64,000 nt of DNA from positions 280,087 through 344,086 of the forward strand of contig JAEUPP010000006.1 in NCBI GenBank assembly GCA_016790075.1, read 5' to 3'. Source of the DNA: Rhodanobacteraceae bacterium. GTDB lineage: Bacteria > Pseudomonadota > Gammaproteobacteria > Xanthomonadales > Rhodanobacteraceae. The position numbers and the translations under genes are program-made. Positions 25,884 through 35,883 of this stretch are shown in pieces; position 1 is the stretch's first letter; each line of letters begins with the position of its first letter. The notes under the pieces were generated by a model. That model had not been told where the DNA came from, made no database searches, and worked only from the letters and a program-made list of their open reading frames with translations.

Positions 25884-26637
25884 AGCGCTGAGTCTCGTGG
25901 TCACGACGCTCAACAACGCCGGCACCTTGCGGCGCTGCCTGGCAAGCGCGGCTTGGGCTGAGGATATCGTCGTGCTGGATTCGGGTTCGACCGATGCCAC
26001 GCTGGTGATCGCCGCTGAATTCGGTGCACGCGTGTTTCACGAGCCGTTCAAGGGGTATGCAGCGCAGAAACAGAGTGGGATCGACAAGGCCCGGCATCGC
26101 TGGATCTTGCTGCTTGACGCGGATGAAGCGCTGACAGCCGCCGCGCGCGCTGCAATTGATGCAGCGTTGCTGGCACCGGGCGTCGCCGGATTTCGCCTGC
26201 CGCGGCGGGAACAGGTGTTCTGGACCTTCAACCATGCCGGCGTGCGCCTCAACACGCACTTGCGCTTGTTCGATCGCATGCGCGTGCGCATGAACGATGT
26301 GCCGGTACATGCGGCACCCGAAACGCACGCAGCCGTTGCCACGTTGCGCGACGCCGTATTCGAGCACTATGGTGAGCCCGATCTCGCGACCAAGATTGCG
26401 AAGATCAATGCCTATTCGACTGGACTGGTCGAGCACAAGCGCAGCGGGCGCAAACGGTTTCTCGCGGCACGAATGGTGTTGTACCCAGGCGTGTTCTTCC
26501 TGCGCCAGTACTTCGGCAAGCGCTGGTTCCTCGATGGATGGGCTGGCTACATCAATGCCGTCACTGCGGCTTATTACGTATTTATCAAATACGCCAAGGT
26601 GTACGAGGCTCAGCGCAGGAGTGAGCTCGGGCAATAG
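25876..26637 (+). CDS. Glycosyltransferase family 2 (WaaE/KdtX-like)
   Basis: 253 residues. It begins LSLVVTTLNNAGTLRRCLAS and has EDIVVLDSGSTDAT and LLLDADEAL, the nucleotide-sugar and metal-binding motifs of GT-A fold GT2 enzymes. The C-terminal part with YFGKRWFLDGWAGYINA fits the LPS core glycosyltransferase group that includes WaaE. It overlaps the O-antigen ligase-like gene by 8 bases, so the two are translationally coupled. Confidence 0.87.
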   Translation: MREALSLVVTTLNNAGTLRRCLASAAWAEDIVVLDSGSTDATLVIAAEFGARVFHEPFKGYAAQKQSGIDKARHRWILLLDADEALTAAARAAIDAALLAPGVAGFRLPRREQVFWTFNHAGVRLNTHLRLFDRMRVRMNDVPVHAAPETHAAVATLRDAVFEHYGEPDLATKIAKINAYSTGLVEHKRSGRKRFLAARMVLYPGVFFLRQYFGKRWFLDGWAGYINAVTAAYYVFIKYAKVYEAQRRSELGQ

Positions 26638-26702
26638 CGGCTTGCGGCATGTTGCCGGAGGTTTCTTGCGCCGGTGAAGCGGCGGCTCGGGCACCGCATC
26701 AG

Positions 26703-28076
26703 TCAGCTATCTTCGGACTTGAGCAAACGCAGTGCCATCGCGACCACGAGCAGTGTCGCGGCGACAAGTACGAACCAGAGCAGCACGTTACGCCAGTCCG
26801 GTTCGCGCTGCTTCGGCGGCGGCACGAGTGCGGCTTCGCCGCTGATGGTGCGGCTGCTCTCGGGGATGGCTGGATAGGGGTTCCAGTCGGCGCCATGGCG
26901 TCGCCGCAGTGCGTCCAGCAAGGCCGTGATCGGCGCGTCGCGGCGCTGTGTCTTCGCGCTGCCCGCGGCTATGGAATAGGGCCCTTCACCTTGGGCAAGA
27001 AACACCAGCACTTCGGGGCGATAACCCAGTACCAGCGAAGGTGGCGTGTTCGGCGTCGGAGCGGCGTCGACTCGCCATTCGCGATCGCGGGTGGTGGCAT
27101 TGAGGTGCTGCGGTATGGAACTTTCCACCGCATCGCCGGTGGCGACACGATAGCCGGTCCAGGGGCCGGCCCGTGAGGTCCAGGGCCGGGTGTCGATATC
27201 GCGGCTGCGCACGGTCCATGTCGCGACACTGTTGCTGCCGCCGATCTTTACATCGAGTTGCTGCGCAGGTATCCGCGCTCCGGTGCGGTAGACATAGTAG
27301 ACGCGTTCGCCTTCCTGCCGCTGCTCGGCGACCAGGCTGAGCCAGCGCCATTCGGGCTCGGGCGGTGGCGGCGCGGTTTCGGCGCGGACCGCTTGCAGCG
27401 GTGGCAAGGCACTCGTGGTCGCGGTGACGCGTAGGTAACGGAAACCGCGTTCTCGGCCGATTTCCAGCTGGTCGCGGCGCATCCGCAACGGGCCGTTACG
27501 CAGATCTGCGATGACCCCGTTGCCTAGCGTATTCCAGTGCTGCAGGTCGTCGCTGGCCGACAGGGTGACGCTGGTCCGGAATGCCGGCACATCGTCAGCC
27601 CAGACCAACCGTAGCGCGGCGAGCGGGATCTGGACCTGGCTCAAGTCCAGCAGCAGCTCGCGTGCCGGCTCGGCGGCTGCAGCAGGAGTGACACTGGCCT
27701 CGACACGCAGCACGCGGCCTTGCGCATCCCGCTCAGTGCGTAGGTTCCAGTCCGAATCCACTTCGCCGGGACGCAGTGGCGGTAGCAGGAACCAGGGTAG
27801 ATCAAGCAACTCGCGCGGCCATTCCTGGGCACTCGCCCCTTCCGGCCCCAGCAAGGCCGCGGGCAGCGACTCGCCGGCCGCATTGAACACCTCGATGTCA
27901 GCCAGATCACGGTCCTGAGCTGCCCGGTATATGGCTTCACTGAGTACGACACGAAACGCGCCGCCGTCGGCCCGTGCAAGGCGCAGGGGCCATTCCTGGG
28001 AATAGTCGCTGCGTTGGCCGGCAGATGCGGCGTAAGCCGCGAGGCTTAGCAGTGCCAGCAGGGCCGCGCGCTTCAT
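26703..28076 (-). CDS. Membrane-anchored DUF3999 protein
   Basis: 457 residues. A signal peptide (1-19, ending AASA) is followed by a large beta-rich periplasmic region and one C-terminal membrane segment (about 428-450, LLWFVLVAATLLVVAMALRLL). It matches the DUF3999 family, usually encoded beside DUF2339 proteins. Here the ATG overlaps the stop of the DUF2339 gene (ATGA), so the two are translationally coupled and likely form a complex in the inner membrane. Function is unknown. Confidence 0.82.
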   Translation of the reverse strand: MKRAALLALLSLAAYAASAGQRSDYSQEWPLRLARADGGAFRVVLSEAIYRAAQDRDLADIEVFNAAGESLPAALLGPEGASAQEWPRELLDLPWFLLPPLRPGEVDSDWNLRTERDAQGRVLRVEASVTPAAAAEPARELLLDLSQVQIPLAALRLVWADDVPAFRTSVTLSASDDLQHWNTLGNGVIADLRNGPLRMRRDQLEIGRERGFRYLRVTATTSALPPLQAVRAETAPPPPEPEWRWLSLVAEQRQEGERVYYVYRTGARIPAQQLDVKIGGSNSVATWTVRSRDIDTRPWTSRAGPWTGYRVATGDAVESSIPQHLNATTRDREWRVDAAPTPNTPPSLVLGYRPEVLVFLAQGEGPYSIAAGSAKTQRRDAPITALLDALRRRHGADWNPYPAIPESSRTISGEAALVPPPKQREPDWRNVLLWFVLVAATLLVVAMALRLLKSEDS

Positions 28077-31054
28077 GATTCGGACTCGGCTTGTCTGGGG
28101 GGATTCGGCGCGAAGTAGCCGACCAGCATGAGCAAGCTGCCGACGGCGAGTACGCCGAGGATGGCGTACAGGTCTTTCAGATGCGTGCGGTCGATCAGGA
28201 TCAGCTTCACGATGACGAGGCCTACGAGACAAGCACCACCGATCCAGATCGGGCGCGAGCGGCGGCGTGCGCCGGTGAGCATCGCGGCGAGGCCCGCCGT
28301 GCACCAGATTACGGACAGACAGGCCTGGGCCAGCGCGGAACGCAGCATCGCGTCGCTGTTCCAGTCCACACCGCCGAGGAAGTGCACCGCGCGCAAGGTC
28401 ATGCTGGTCATCAAGGCGAAGCCTAAGATTGCCAGCAACTGGGCGCGCAAGGCCGGGTCCAGCAGCGTGTTCCCTTCGGCGTTGGCTTGGCGCAACCAGT
28501 GCAGTAACGCAAGCACGAAGCCGAGCTGTGCGAGTTCCAGCGGGTTGGCAATCGGCAGATAGGGCAACGGCGCCGGATCGCCCGCGGCGATCAGACCTAT
28601 GACCCAGAATGTGCCCAGCAGTGTCGAGAGTATGCCGAGCAAGGCTGCACGTGCCATCTCGGCCGGCACATCCAGCGGCAGGCGCAGCACGCGCCAACGG
28701 CCCAGCGTGCCGGCAAACGCAAGCGCGAACGGGGCCAGGCCTAGCAGCACCTGCCAGATCATGCTGAGTTGCCAGGTATCGCGCCCAAGATGGGTGAGCT
28801 GGGTGGCGAGCACGCCGGTCCAGGTGAACACGTGTACGGCATAAGCCCCACTGAGTCCGGGTGAGTGGGTCGCGTCAAGATTGCGTTGTGCCCACAAGCT
28901 GGCCGCGAACCAGCCTAGCCAGGCGGCCAGACCAGGGCCGGACAAAGGACCGCCACCGTTGGCCGCTGTGGTGCCGACGATGAACAGTGGCGCGGCGAAG
29001 ATGGCAAGCAATGCTGGCCAGCGCAGATCGTTCCAAAGCAGGCGGCGCGCGCCTTCGCTGGTCAGCAGTGTGGTCAGTGCGACGAAACCCAGCAGCCAGT
29101 TGGCTGCCGTGCCAGGTGATGCGAAACGGTCGATTTCGTTGCAGCCAAGCGCTAGCCACCAGCCCAATGCCCAGATCAGCATCAACTGAGCCATGCCGCT
29201 GGTCTCGCTGGCGCGGCGCAGCAGTGCACTGCTCGTGAAACCCGCGGCACTCAGCAGCAGGATGGCGAGGAAGTCCCCGTTGAGCAGCGCCGTCTGGGCC
29301 GCGAGTCCGCTGCGGTCGACGAGCACGCTGATCAACGACAAGCCTGCAGCGAGCTGCAGCAGATATCCGATGACGCGCGGTAGCTGGCGCTGCTGACGCA
29401 GGCCCAGCCAGATCAGTGCAGCGCCTTCGACGGCCCAGGCGCAGGCCGTAGCACGCGCCGACAGCGCGAGCGGCACCGCGAGTGTCGCGAAACCGAGTGC
29501 CAGCAGGGCATGCGACTGGCCTAGCAGGGTCATGCTAAGCCGGCGAAAAGCGTACCAGGCAATGCCGATGTGGGTGAGCGCCAGCACCAGTGCGGACAGG
29601 GCAAGCAGCTTGGTGTCGCCATCGAGCAGCGCCGCCTGCAGTGGGAAGGCCAGCAGCGGCGTGCCGAATACGAGACTGCCGTCGACAAAGCCGCGCCGTT
29701 CTTCGGGCTGACGCAGCGCATAGAGCAGCGGGATTGCGAGGTAGAACGCATAGAACAGGATCAGAAACGGCTCGGTGGTCGCAAACAGCTCTGGGCGGTA
29801 CTTCAGGAAGCCCCAGGCTGTGCCTATGCCGAAAGTGAAGACAAAACCCAGCAGGTTCAGTGCGCGCCAGGGCTTGACCCAGGCGATGCCCAGGATGGCT
29901 GCATTAAGTACGGCGTAATAAGTGAACAGCGCCACGTGGTTGCCGCTGTCACTGGCGGTCAGCACCGGCGCGAGGAAGCCGCCGACGATGGCGAGCAGCG
30001 CCAAGGCCAGCGCGTCCTGCGCAACCGCCATGATGCCGGCCGCGCCCACGATGAGAACGAGCAGCAGGAACGCGAGTCCAGGCGGCAGCAGGTGGTAGAG
30101 CTTGTAGCTGCCAAATACGACCAGCAGCAGAATGCCGATGGCGCCGCCCTGCAGGGACAAGGCGAACGCCCGATGACTTTCACGCTTGCGCCAGCCGAAT
30201 ACGAGGCCGGCGAGTGCGGCTGCAGCGATGCCGGCCAGGCGTACTTCGATAGGTACATAGAACCAGCCCTGGTCGGCGGCGTACTTCATGAGTGCACCCA
30301 CGCCGAGGAACAGGATCAGCACACCGATCTTGACCGGGATGTTGCCTTCGGTGAACCAGCGCTTGACCGCTGCGAACGCGCGCGCGAGCGGGTCGGGTGT
30401 GTCAGCACGTGCTGCGCGCGGCGGGATGGACGTGGCAGCGCCGACTGGGCGCTGCATACGCGGTTGCGGCTGCGGGCGCGCTGGCGGGGGTTCGCCTATC
30501 GTGAACACAGCGCGTTGCGGCGCTGGCGGCGGTGGGGGGGTAGCCATGCTGCTGAAATCCAGGTCGAAATCCGAGGCTGCTGAAAAATCCGTAGTGGCGG
30601 GCCCGGATGTGGCGACGGGTGCGTGCTGCTGCGGCGGCGCAGCGTTCGCAGCAATCGGCGGTGAGGCGGCGTCACTGGAGGTTGCCGCGGGGGTTTTCTG
30701 CCCCGTGTACTCAAACGGCGGCAAGTCCCCTGACGGTGGCTCCGTGACCGGGTGCATGGCGGCGCGTGACGCAGGCGGAGGTGCTGCTGCGGTCGGCGCG
30801 GCAGGTACGGGCGGCGGCGCACGACGAGGCGCGGGTTGATCGCCCAGCGATACGGCCTCGGACCGCGCCATTAGCTGTTGCGTTGCCACCGCATCTTCGA
30901 GTTTGCTGACACGGCTGTGCAATACGCTGATGCGGCCGAACAGGACTCCGGCCAGCGCACCAAACACGATGCCTATGCCTACGCCGTGCCCGAACAGACT
31001 GGCGCCAAACAGGGCCCCGCAAAAAAGACCGATCAGACCGAAAAGCCAGGGCAT
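28073..31054 (-). CDS. DUF2339 polytopic membrane protein
   Basis: 993 residues. A short hydrophobic N terminus (MPWLFGLIGLFCGALFGASLFG) is followed by a helical segment with SVLHSRVSKLEDAVATQQ and a long Pro/Ala-rich linker. The C-terminal 760 residues contain about 25 membrane segments, starting near VKIGVLILFLGVGALMKYAA. The layout matches the DUF2339 family of very large inner-membrane proteins of unknown function. It is coupled to the DUF3999 gene. No enzymatic motif can be recognised. Confidence 0.87.
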   Translation of the reverse strand: MPWLFGLIGLFCGALFGASLFGHGVGIGIVFGALAGVLFGRISVLHSRVSKLEDAVATQQLMARSEAVSLGDQPAPRRAPPPVPAAPTAAAPPPASRAAMHPVTEPPSGDLPPFEYTGQKTPAATSSDAASPPIAANAAPPQQHAPVATSGPATTDFSAASDFDLDFSSMATPPPPPAPQRAVFTIGEPPPARPQPQPRMQRPVGAATSIPPRAARADTPDPLARAFAAVKRWFTEGNIPVKIGVLILFLGVGALMKYAADQGWFYVPIEVRLAGIAAAALAGLVFGWRKRESHRAFALSLQGGAIGILLLVVFGSYKLYHLLPPGLAFLLLVLIVGAAGIMAVAQDALALALLAIVGGFLAPVLTASDSGNHVALFTYYAVLNAAILGIAWVKPWRALNLLGFVFTFGIGTAWGFLKYRPELFATTEPFLILFYAFYLAIPLLYALRQPEERRGFVDGSLVFGTPLLAFPLQAALLDGDTKLLALSALVLALTHIGIAWYAFRRLSMTLLGQSHALLALGFATLAVPLALSARATACAWAVEGAALIWLGLRQQRQLPRVIGYLLQLAAGLSLISVLVDRSGLAAQTALLNGDFLAILLLSAAGFTSSALLRRASETSGMAQLMLIWALGWWLALGCNEIDRFASPGTAANWLLGFVALTTLLTSEGARRLLWNDLRWPALLAIFAAPLFIVGTTAANGGGPLSGPGLAAWLGWFAASLWAQRNLDATHSPGLSGAYAVHVFTWTGVLATQLTHLGRDTWQLSMIWQVLLGLAPFALAFAGTLGRWRVLRLPLDVPAEMARAALLGILSTLLGTFWVIGLIAAGDPAPLPYLPIANPLELAQLGFVLALLHWLRQANAEGNTLLDPALRAQLLAILGFALMTSMTLRAVHFLGGVDWNSDAMLRSALAQACLSVIWCTAGLAAMLTGARRRSRPIWIGGACLVGLVIVKLILIDRTHLKDLYAILGVLAVGSLLMLVGYFAPNPPRQAESES

Positions 31055-31154
31055 GTTGTATTCCTGTGCGGGAAAGCGGCGTCTGCACTCTAGCTGCTGA
31101 CGGTCCCGGCGTCGTGTTGTCGTGCGTCGGTATCAGGCACCGATACTTCGCGGA

Positions 31155-32072
31155 TCAGTAAATGGGCGGGGTGCCGGGCGGGCGGGTCTTGAAGCGCTTG
31201 TGCAGCCACAGGTACTGCGTCGGCGCCTCGCGCACCATGCGCTCGATGGCGGCGTTCACGCGCTGTGTGTCGGCGATCACGTCGTCGCTGGGAAACGCGT
31301 CCAGCCCAGCCTCCAGCCGCAAGCGGTAACTGCCGTCGGGGTCTCGCCGATGGAAGAACGGTAGCACCAGCGCACCGGACAGGCGTGCGAGGTGATGCGT
31401 TGCGGTAATCGTTGACGCCGATACCCCGAAGAACGGCACGAATACGGCGTCCTTGCCGCGCATGTCCTGATCCGGCGCATACCAGAGCGTCCCGCCGCGT
31501 TTCAGGTATTTCACGCTGGCGCGCAGTTCGTCCTTGGTAAACATGGCCTCAGCGTAATGCAGCCGGGCCGCGAGTACTGCCTGCTCGAATACCGGATCGT
31601 CCATGACGCGATACATGCCGCTGATGCGTATGCGTTGCGACACCAGTCGTGCGCACAATTCCAGATGGGAAAAATGTCCACCGACCAGCAGCACGCCGCG
31701 GCCCTGTGCCCGGGCGGCCGCAAGATGTTCGAGACCTTCAATATGGCAGGGGATCGCAGCGATCTTCCTGTCGCTGCCGAACCAGGCCAGAGCGAACTCA
31801 ACGAGCATGCGGCCGCTGTCACTCAAGCTGTCGGCCAGCAGGCGCGCGCGCGTGGCAGCATCGAGTTCGGGGAAACAGAGGGAAAGATTGCGGGCAGCGA
31901 CGTGCTTGCGCGTCACGAGCAAGCCGCGGGCAAGCCAGCCCAGCAGCACAGACAGGCGCTGCAGCCAAGGCAGGGGCAGACGCGCAATGCCGCGTACCAG
32001 GGCAAGGCCCAGGCGGGAAGGCCAGTAGCGCGGTGAAGAAAGCGTGCGGGGGGCAGGAACGGAATCGGACAT
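31155..32072 (-). CDS. Lipid A biosynthesis lauroyl/acyltransferase (LpxL-like)
   Basis: 305 residues, close to E. coli LpxL (306). It should add a secondary acyl chain to Kdo2-lipid IVA at the inner membrane. An N-terminal hydrophobic stretch (RLGLALVRGIARLPLPW) is followed by the HX4E motif in LLVGGHFSHLELCARL and the YAPDQDMRGK stretch typical of the family. The ATG at 32072 begins MSDSVPAPRTLSS. It is divergent from waaA, 216 bases apart, which is consistent with a lipid A role. Which acyl position is modified cannot be told from sequence alone. Confidence 0.87.
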   Translation of the reverse strand: MSDSVPAPRTLSSPRYWPSRLGLALVRGIARLPLPWLQRLSVLLGWLARGLLVTRKHVAARNLSLCFPELDAATRARLLADSLSDSGRMLVEFALAWFGSDRKIAAIPCHIEGLEHLAAARAQGRGVLLVGGHFSHLELCARLVSQRIRISGMYRVMDDPVFEQAVLAARLHYAEAMFTKDELRASVKYLKRGGTLWYAPDQDMRGKDAVFVPFFGVSASTITATHHLARLSGALVLPFFHRRDPDGSYRLRLEAGLDAFPSDDVIADTQRVNAAIERMVREAPTQYLWLHKRFKTRPPGTPPIY

Positions 32073-32288
32073 TGCGTGCAGTTTAGCTGCAACCGCGGGC
32101 CTACTTTTCAGGTCGCCGTTGTAGCGCGCGAACGGTCGGCCGAGTTGCCGGTGCCACTGTCCGGCACGAATCGCTCCCACCTGGCTGGCCTGCTCGCGGC
32201 GATCCGGGCGATTCCCGGCCGGGCTGCGGTCGGCACCCTGCGGAGTCGCGGCAGCTATACTGCGCCGCCGCCCAGCCAGCTCAGGTAC

Positions 32289-33572
32289 GTGTTCCCGCGC
32301 TCACTCTATACGTTGGTAATGTATCTGCTGACGCCCGTGATCCTGATCCGGCTCGCGCGGCGCGGCCTGCACTATCGCAGCTATCTTGGGCGCTGGCGCG
32401 AGCGTTTCGGCTTCTTTCCGGCGCCAGGTTTCCAGCAGAGCATCTGGATTCATGCGGTTTCCGTGGGCGAGGTCAACGCTGCCGTGCCGCTGATCGAAGC
32501 ACTGATGCGCGAACACGTCGACCTGCCGTTTGTCATCACCACCATCACGCCTACCGGATCCGAGCGAGTGCAGAAGCTGTTCGGTGAGCGCGTGTTCCAT
32601 GTCTACCTGCCCTACGATCTGCCGGCGTCAGTCGCGCGATTTCTCGAGCGTGTGCGGCCGCGGCTGGGCGTCATCATGGAAACCGAGATCTGGCCGAACC
32701 TGTTTCATGAATGCGAGCGTCGGGAAATTCCGCTGGTTGTTGCCAATGCTCGGCTATCGCAAAAAAGTTTGCGCGGCTACGGGCCCGTGCGACCGTTGGC
32801 GCGGCTGGCCATCCGCTCCGCGCGCCATGTGGCGGCGCAATCCACGGCGGACGCACAGCGTTTGCTCGAACTCGGGGCAGATCCGGCGCGGCTCTCGGTA
32901 CTTGGCAATATCAAGTTCGACATGGCCGTGCCGGAGGAACTTGCCGGCATCGGACGCGAGCTGCGCGAGGTGTGGGGGCCGCATCGACCGGTCTGGATCG
33001 CGGCGAGCACACACGAAGGTGAAGAGATAGCCGTGCTCAAGGCGCATGCGGCTGTGCTGCGCCGCTTCCCGGATGCGCTGCTGCTGATTGCGCCACGTCA
33101 TCCTGAACGTTTCCGTCTGGTAGTGCTGGCCTGCCGCAGTTTTGGCTTTGCGACACGCACACGCAGTGAAGACCGGCAAGCGGCTTCTTCCAGTCAGTGT
33201 TTTGTGGTCGATACACTGGGCGAACTATTGCACTACTACGCAGCCTCGGACGTCGCTTTCGTCGGCGGCAGCCTGGTGCCTATTGGCGGCCACAACGTGC
33301 TGGAACCCGCCGCCTTGTCGGTACCGGTCGTGGTTGGCCCGAATACCTTCAATTTCGAAGCCATTACCGCGAGCCTGGTTGAAGAGGGAGGCGCTGTGCA
33401 GCTCGGCGATGCCGATGCGCTAGGCGCCGCCATTGCACGTCAGCTGGGCGACGAGTCGGGCCGCCGGCGCATGGGTGGAAAAGCACGCCAGGTCTTTGAG
33501 CGCGAGCGCGGCGCCGTGGCCCGCAATATGGCAGCTATCGAGGCTGTCCTTGCGGCGCAGCGCTTGCGCTAA
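32289..33572 (+). CDS. waaA: 3-deoxy-D-manno-octulosonic acid (Kdo) transferase
   Basis: 427 residues (E. coli WaaA is 425). It transfers Kdo from CMP-Kdo to lipid IVA, an essential step of lipid A-core synthesis. Features are the membrane-anchoring N-terminal MYLLTPVILIRLARRG stretch, HAVSVGEVNAAVPL, the METEIWPNLFHEC motif and GGSLVPIGGHNVLEP in the C-terminal domain. The GTG at 32289 (VFPRSLYTLV) gives the expected length, with CAGG just upstream. tolC converges from the other side and shares a terminator. Confidence 0.93.
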   Translation: MFPRSLYTLVMYLLTPVILIRLARRGLHYRSYLGRWRERFGFFPAPGFQQSIWIHAVSVGEVNAAVPLIEALMREHVDLPFVITTITPTGSERVQKLFGERVFHVYLPYDLPASVARFLERVRPRLGVIMETEIWPNLFHECERREIPLVVANARLSQKSLRGYGPVRPLARLAIRSARHVAAQSTADAQRLLELGADPARLSVLGNIKFDMAVPEELAGIGRELREVWGPHRPVWIAASTHEGEEIAVLKAHAAVLRRFPDALLLIAPRHPERFRLVVLACRSFGFATRTRSEDRQAASSSQCFVVDTLGELLHYYAASDVAFVGGSLVPIGGHNVLEPAALSVPVVVGPNTFNFEAITASLVEEGGAVQLGDADALGAAIARQLGDESGRRRMGGKARQVFERERGAVARNMAAIEAVLAAQRLR

Positions 33573-33592
33573 AAAGTGTCTCAGTGGAAAAC

Positions 33593-33617
33593 AAAAAGCG
33601 GGCAATGCCCGCTTTTT
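33593..33617. terminator. Bidirectional intrinsic terminator
   Basis: A symmetrical stem AAAAAGCGGGC / GCCCGCTTTTT with a 3-base loop. T runs occur on both strands, so it stops both waaA (plus) and tolC (minus). Confidence 0.92.
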
Positions 33618-33640
33618 GTCACCGCAGCCCTGCGTGCTGC

Positions 33641-35029
33641 TTATTCGAGCAGAGCATTGACTTCCTTGAGGTCGTTAGGCCCTATGCTGCCAGCGGACTG
33701 GCGCAGGCGCAGCTGATTCAGAACAAAGCTGTGACGCGCCTGCGACAGGTCACGCTGGGCCTGGTACAGCTGACGCTGTGACAGCAGCACGTCGACGATG
33801 GTGCGGGTACCGACTTCAAAACCGGCTTGTGTCGCTTCCAGCGCACTGTTGGCCGAAACCACGGCTTGCTTGCGCGCTTCGACTTCGCTGATACCGGCAA
33901 CGACGGAACGGAAGTTCAGCCGCGTGTTGCGCACGAGGGCGCGTTTTTGCTGCTCCAGCCTGTCCTGCGCCGCATCGCGGTCATGGACCGCTTGACGCAC
34001 GCGCGACTGGGTGGCGCCGCCGGAGAAGATAGGCACGCTCAGACGCAGGCCGACGCTGTGCGTTGTGGACTTGTTGTTGAACGGGAATTCGCCCGGAAAT
34101 CTGCTCGAACTCTCGTCGCCCCAGCTCGGATTGCGCGACCAGCTCAAGCTTCCCGACAAGGTCGGCAGATGCCCCGATCGCGCCGTATTGATGTCGGCCC
34201 GGGCGGCGGCAAGCGCAAACTCCTGGGCCTTCAGTCCCGGATTCTCGGCGATGGCCTTGTTGACCCAGGCTTCCATGTCGTTGGGCACCGGCTCGTTCAT
34301 CGGGATTTCGCTGCGCAGGCGCGCCAGGGGGCCAGGTTCCTTGGCCGTGATTTCGCGCAGCGCTTCGCGCGCATCTTCCAGCGCGTTCTGCGCAATGATG
34401 CTCGCGGCGCGTGCGGAGTCGTGCTGCGCCTTGGCTTCATTGACGTCGGTAATAGCCGAAAGGCCGACCTCAAAGCGTTGCTGCGCCTGATCGAGCTGGC
34501 GGCTCAGAGCTTTTTCTTCGGCCTGGGAGAAGGCCAACGAGTCTTCTGCGGTAAGCACGGCGAAATACGCCGTCGTTACGCGAATCGACAGATCCTGCTC
34601 CGCCTGCACGTAGAGCGAATCACCGCGACGCGCGAGTTCCCGTGCAGCATTGCGCGCCGTCCACCTGCTGAAATCAAGGATGGACTGGGTCAGCGTGCCC
34701 GAGAGGGTCGTGCTGCGGGAGTCTCTGGAGCTGGTGTCGACGCCCCGACCTACGTTGCCTTGGGCGTCAGCGGTAATGCCGGCGTTGTAGTCATCCCGGC
34801 TGCCTTTTCCGAAGTCGAGCACGGCTGAGATTTGCGGCAGCAATTGCGCGGTCGCCTGATTGACGCCCTCGCTGGTCGATTCACGCTGGGCTTCGGCGGT
34901 CGAGAGTACCGGATCGTTCTGGCGGGCGAGGTCGTATACCTGGATCAGGTCTTCGGCCGAGGCGAGTACCGGCACCAGCGCAAGGGCCAGTGACAGGGGC
35001 AGCAGCTTGAACGGGGTTCGCTTGGTCAT
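33641..35029 (-). CDS. tolC: TolC-family outer-membrane efflux channel
   Basis: 462 residues (E. coli TolC is 493). A signal peptide (1-25, ending LASA) is followed by EDLIQVYDLARQNDPVL, the usual start of the OEP/TolC fold, with two repeats of long helical segments (AYFAVLTAEDSLAF and TRLNFRSVVAGISEVEAR). It forms the outer-membrane exit duct for efflux pumps and type I secretion. The gene follows the isoaspartyl methyltransferase by 70 bases, and the RND pump and its adaptor lie just upstream, so TolC probably serves that pump. Confidence 0.9.
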   Translation of the reverse strand: MTKRTPFKLLPLSLALALVPVLASAEDLIQVYDLARQNDPVLSTAEAQRESTSEGVNQATAQLLPQISAVLDFGKGSRDDYNAGITADAQGNVGRGVDTSSRDSRSTTLSGTLTQSILDFSRWTARNAARELARRGDSLYVQAEQDLSIRVTTAYFAVLTAEDSLAFSQAEEKALSRQLDQAQQRFEVGLSAITDVNEAKAQHDSARAASIIAQNALEDAREALREITAKEPGPLARLRSEIPMNEPVPNDMEAWVNKAIAENPGLKAQEFALAAARADINTARSGHLPTLSGSLSWSRNPSWGDESSSRFPGEFPFNNKSTTHSVGLRLSVPIFSGGATQSRVRQAVHDRDAAQDRLEQQKRALVRNTRLNFRSVVAGISEVEARKQAVVSANSALEATQAGFEVGTRTIVDVLLSQRQLYQAQRDLSQARHSFVLNQLRLRQSAGSIGPNDLKEVNALLE

Positions 35030-35099
35030 TGTCGCTTCCTGGAAAGGAGCCGTCCTGGATTAAGGCTCAAAGGGTTGCGAACTCGCACGGCCGGGAACG

Positions 35100-35756
35100 C
35101 TAGAGGCTGAACCGCTTTGGCGGCGCGGCGTTCGTCAGATAGGCGAGATCGGTTTCAAACAAAGAGGTTTCGCACAAAGTGGTTCCCTCGCGCTTAAATA
35201 CAACAGCCTGTTGCGCTGGCGACGTGCCGGTCACTGCAAACAACCGGCCGCCGGGCCTGAGCCAGCTCCTGAAACGTTCCGGCAGTGTATGTACCGCGCC
35301 GGTGAGCACGATCACGTCAAACTCACGGCCGGGCTGGAATTCGCGCACGGCTTCGGCGACTTCCACTTTCACATTGTCAATGCCGCAGCGCTGCAACCGT
35401 TCGCGCGAGGTTGCCGCGAGATCGGCGTGCTGTTCGACGCTGAGCACTTCGCGGCCCAGACGCGCAAGGCAGGCGGTGAGGAACCCGGAACCGGTGCCGA
35501 TTTCGAGCACGCTATCGCCAGCACCAATCTCAAGCGATTGCAGCACGCGCCCTTCGATCACCGGCTTCATCATGAACTCGCCATGGGCCAGCGGCAGTTC
35601 GAGGTCGGCAAATGCGAGCTGGCGGTGTTCGGCGCTGACAAAATCTTCGCGCCGCACGTCACCAAGAACGGCGAGCACCCGTGCATCGAGCACGTCCCAG
35701 GGACGTACCTGTTGCTCGACCATATTGAAACGAGCCCTTTCGATATTCAGGGACAC
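35100..35756 (-). CDS. Protein-L-isoaspartate O-methyltransferase family protein
   Basis: 218 residues. It resembles Pcm, which methylates abnormal isoaspartyl residues, with the SAM-binding SVLEIGTGSGFLTACLA motif and RARFNMVEQQVRPWDVLD at the N terminus. It belongs to the variant group commonly found beside tolC in Xanthomonadales, so its true substrate may differ from canonical Pcm. I chose the GTG at 35756 (SLNIERARFNMV) because GGAG lies seven bases upstream and it gives the usual family start. Confidence 0.8.
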   Translation of the reverse strand: MSLNIERARFNMVEQQVRPWDVLDARVLAVLGDVRREDFVSAEHRQLAFADLELPLAHGEFMMKPVIEGRVLQSLEIGAGDSVLEIGTGSGFLTACLARLGREVLSVEQHADLAATSRERLQRCGIDNVKVEVAEAVREFQPGREFDVIVLTGAVHTLPERFRSWLRPGGRLFAVTGTSPAQQAVVFKREGTTLCETSLFETDLAYLTNAAPPKRFSL

Positions 35757-35883
35757 GGCGCGACTCCAGCGGAAAAGGGGCGAGAGCATAGGCGCTGACG
35801 CCCGCTACGGCAATTCAGGATCGCTGTTCCCGGCTCCGCCCCGTAGTGCCGGAAGTCATCGCAAGTACCTGACATTACTCACC

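Noticed and set aside
26703-28697. Longer version of the DUF3999 gene starting within the DUF2339 gene
   Set aside because: The extra N terminus has no sense and lacks a ribosome site; the signal peptide and ATGA overlap fix the start at 28076.
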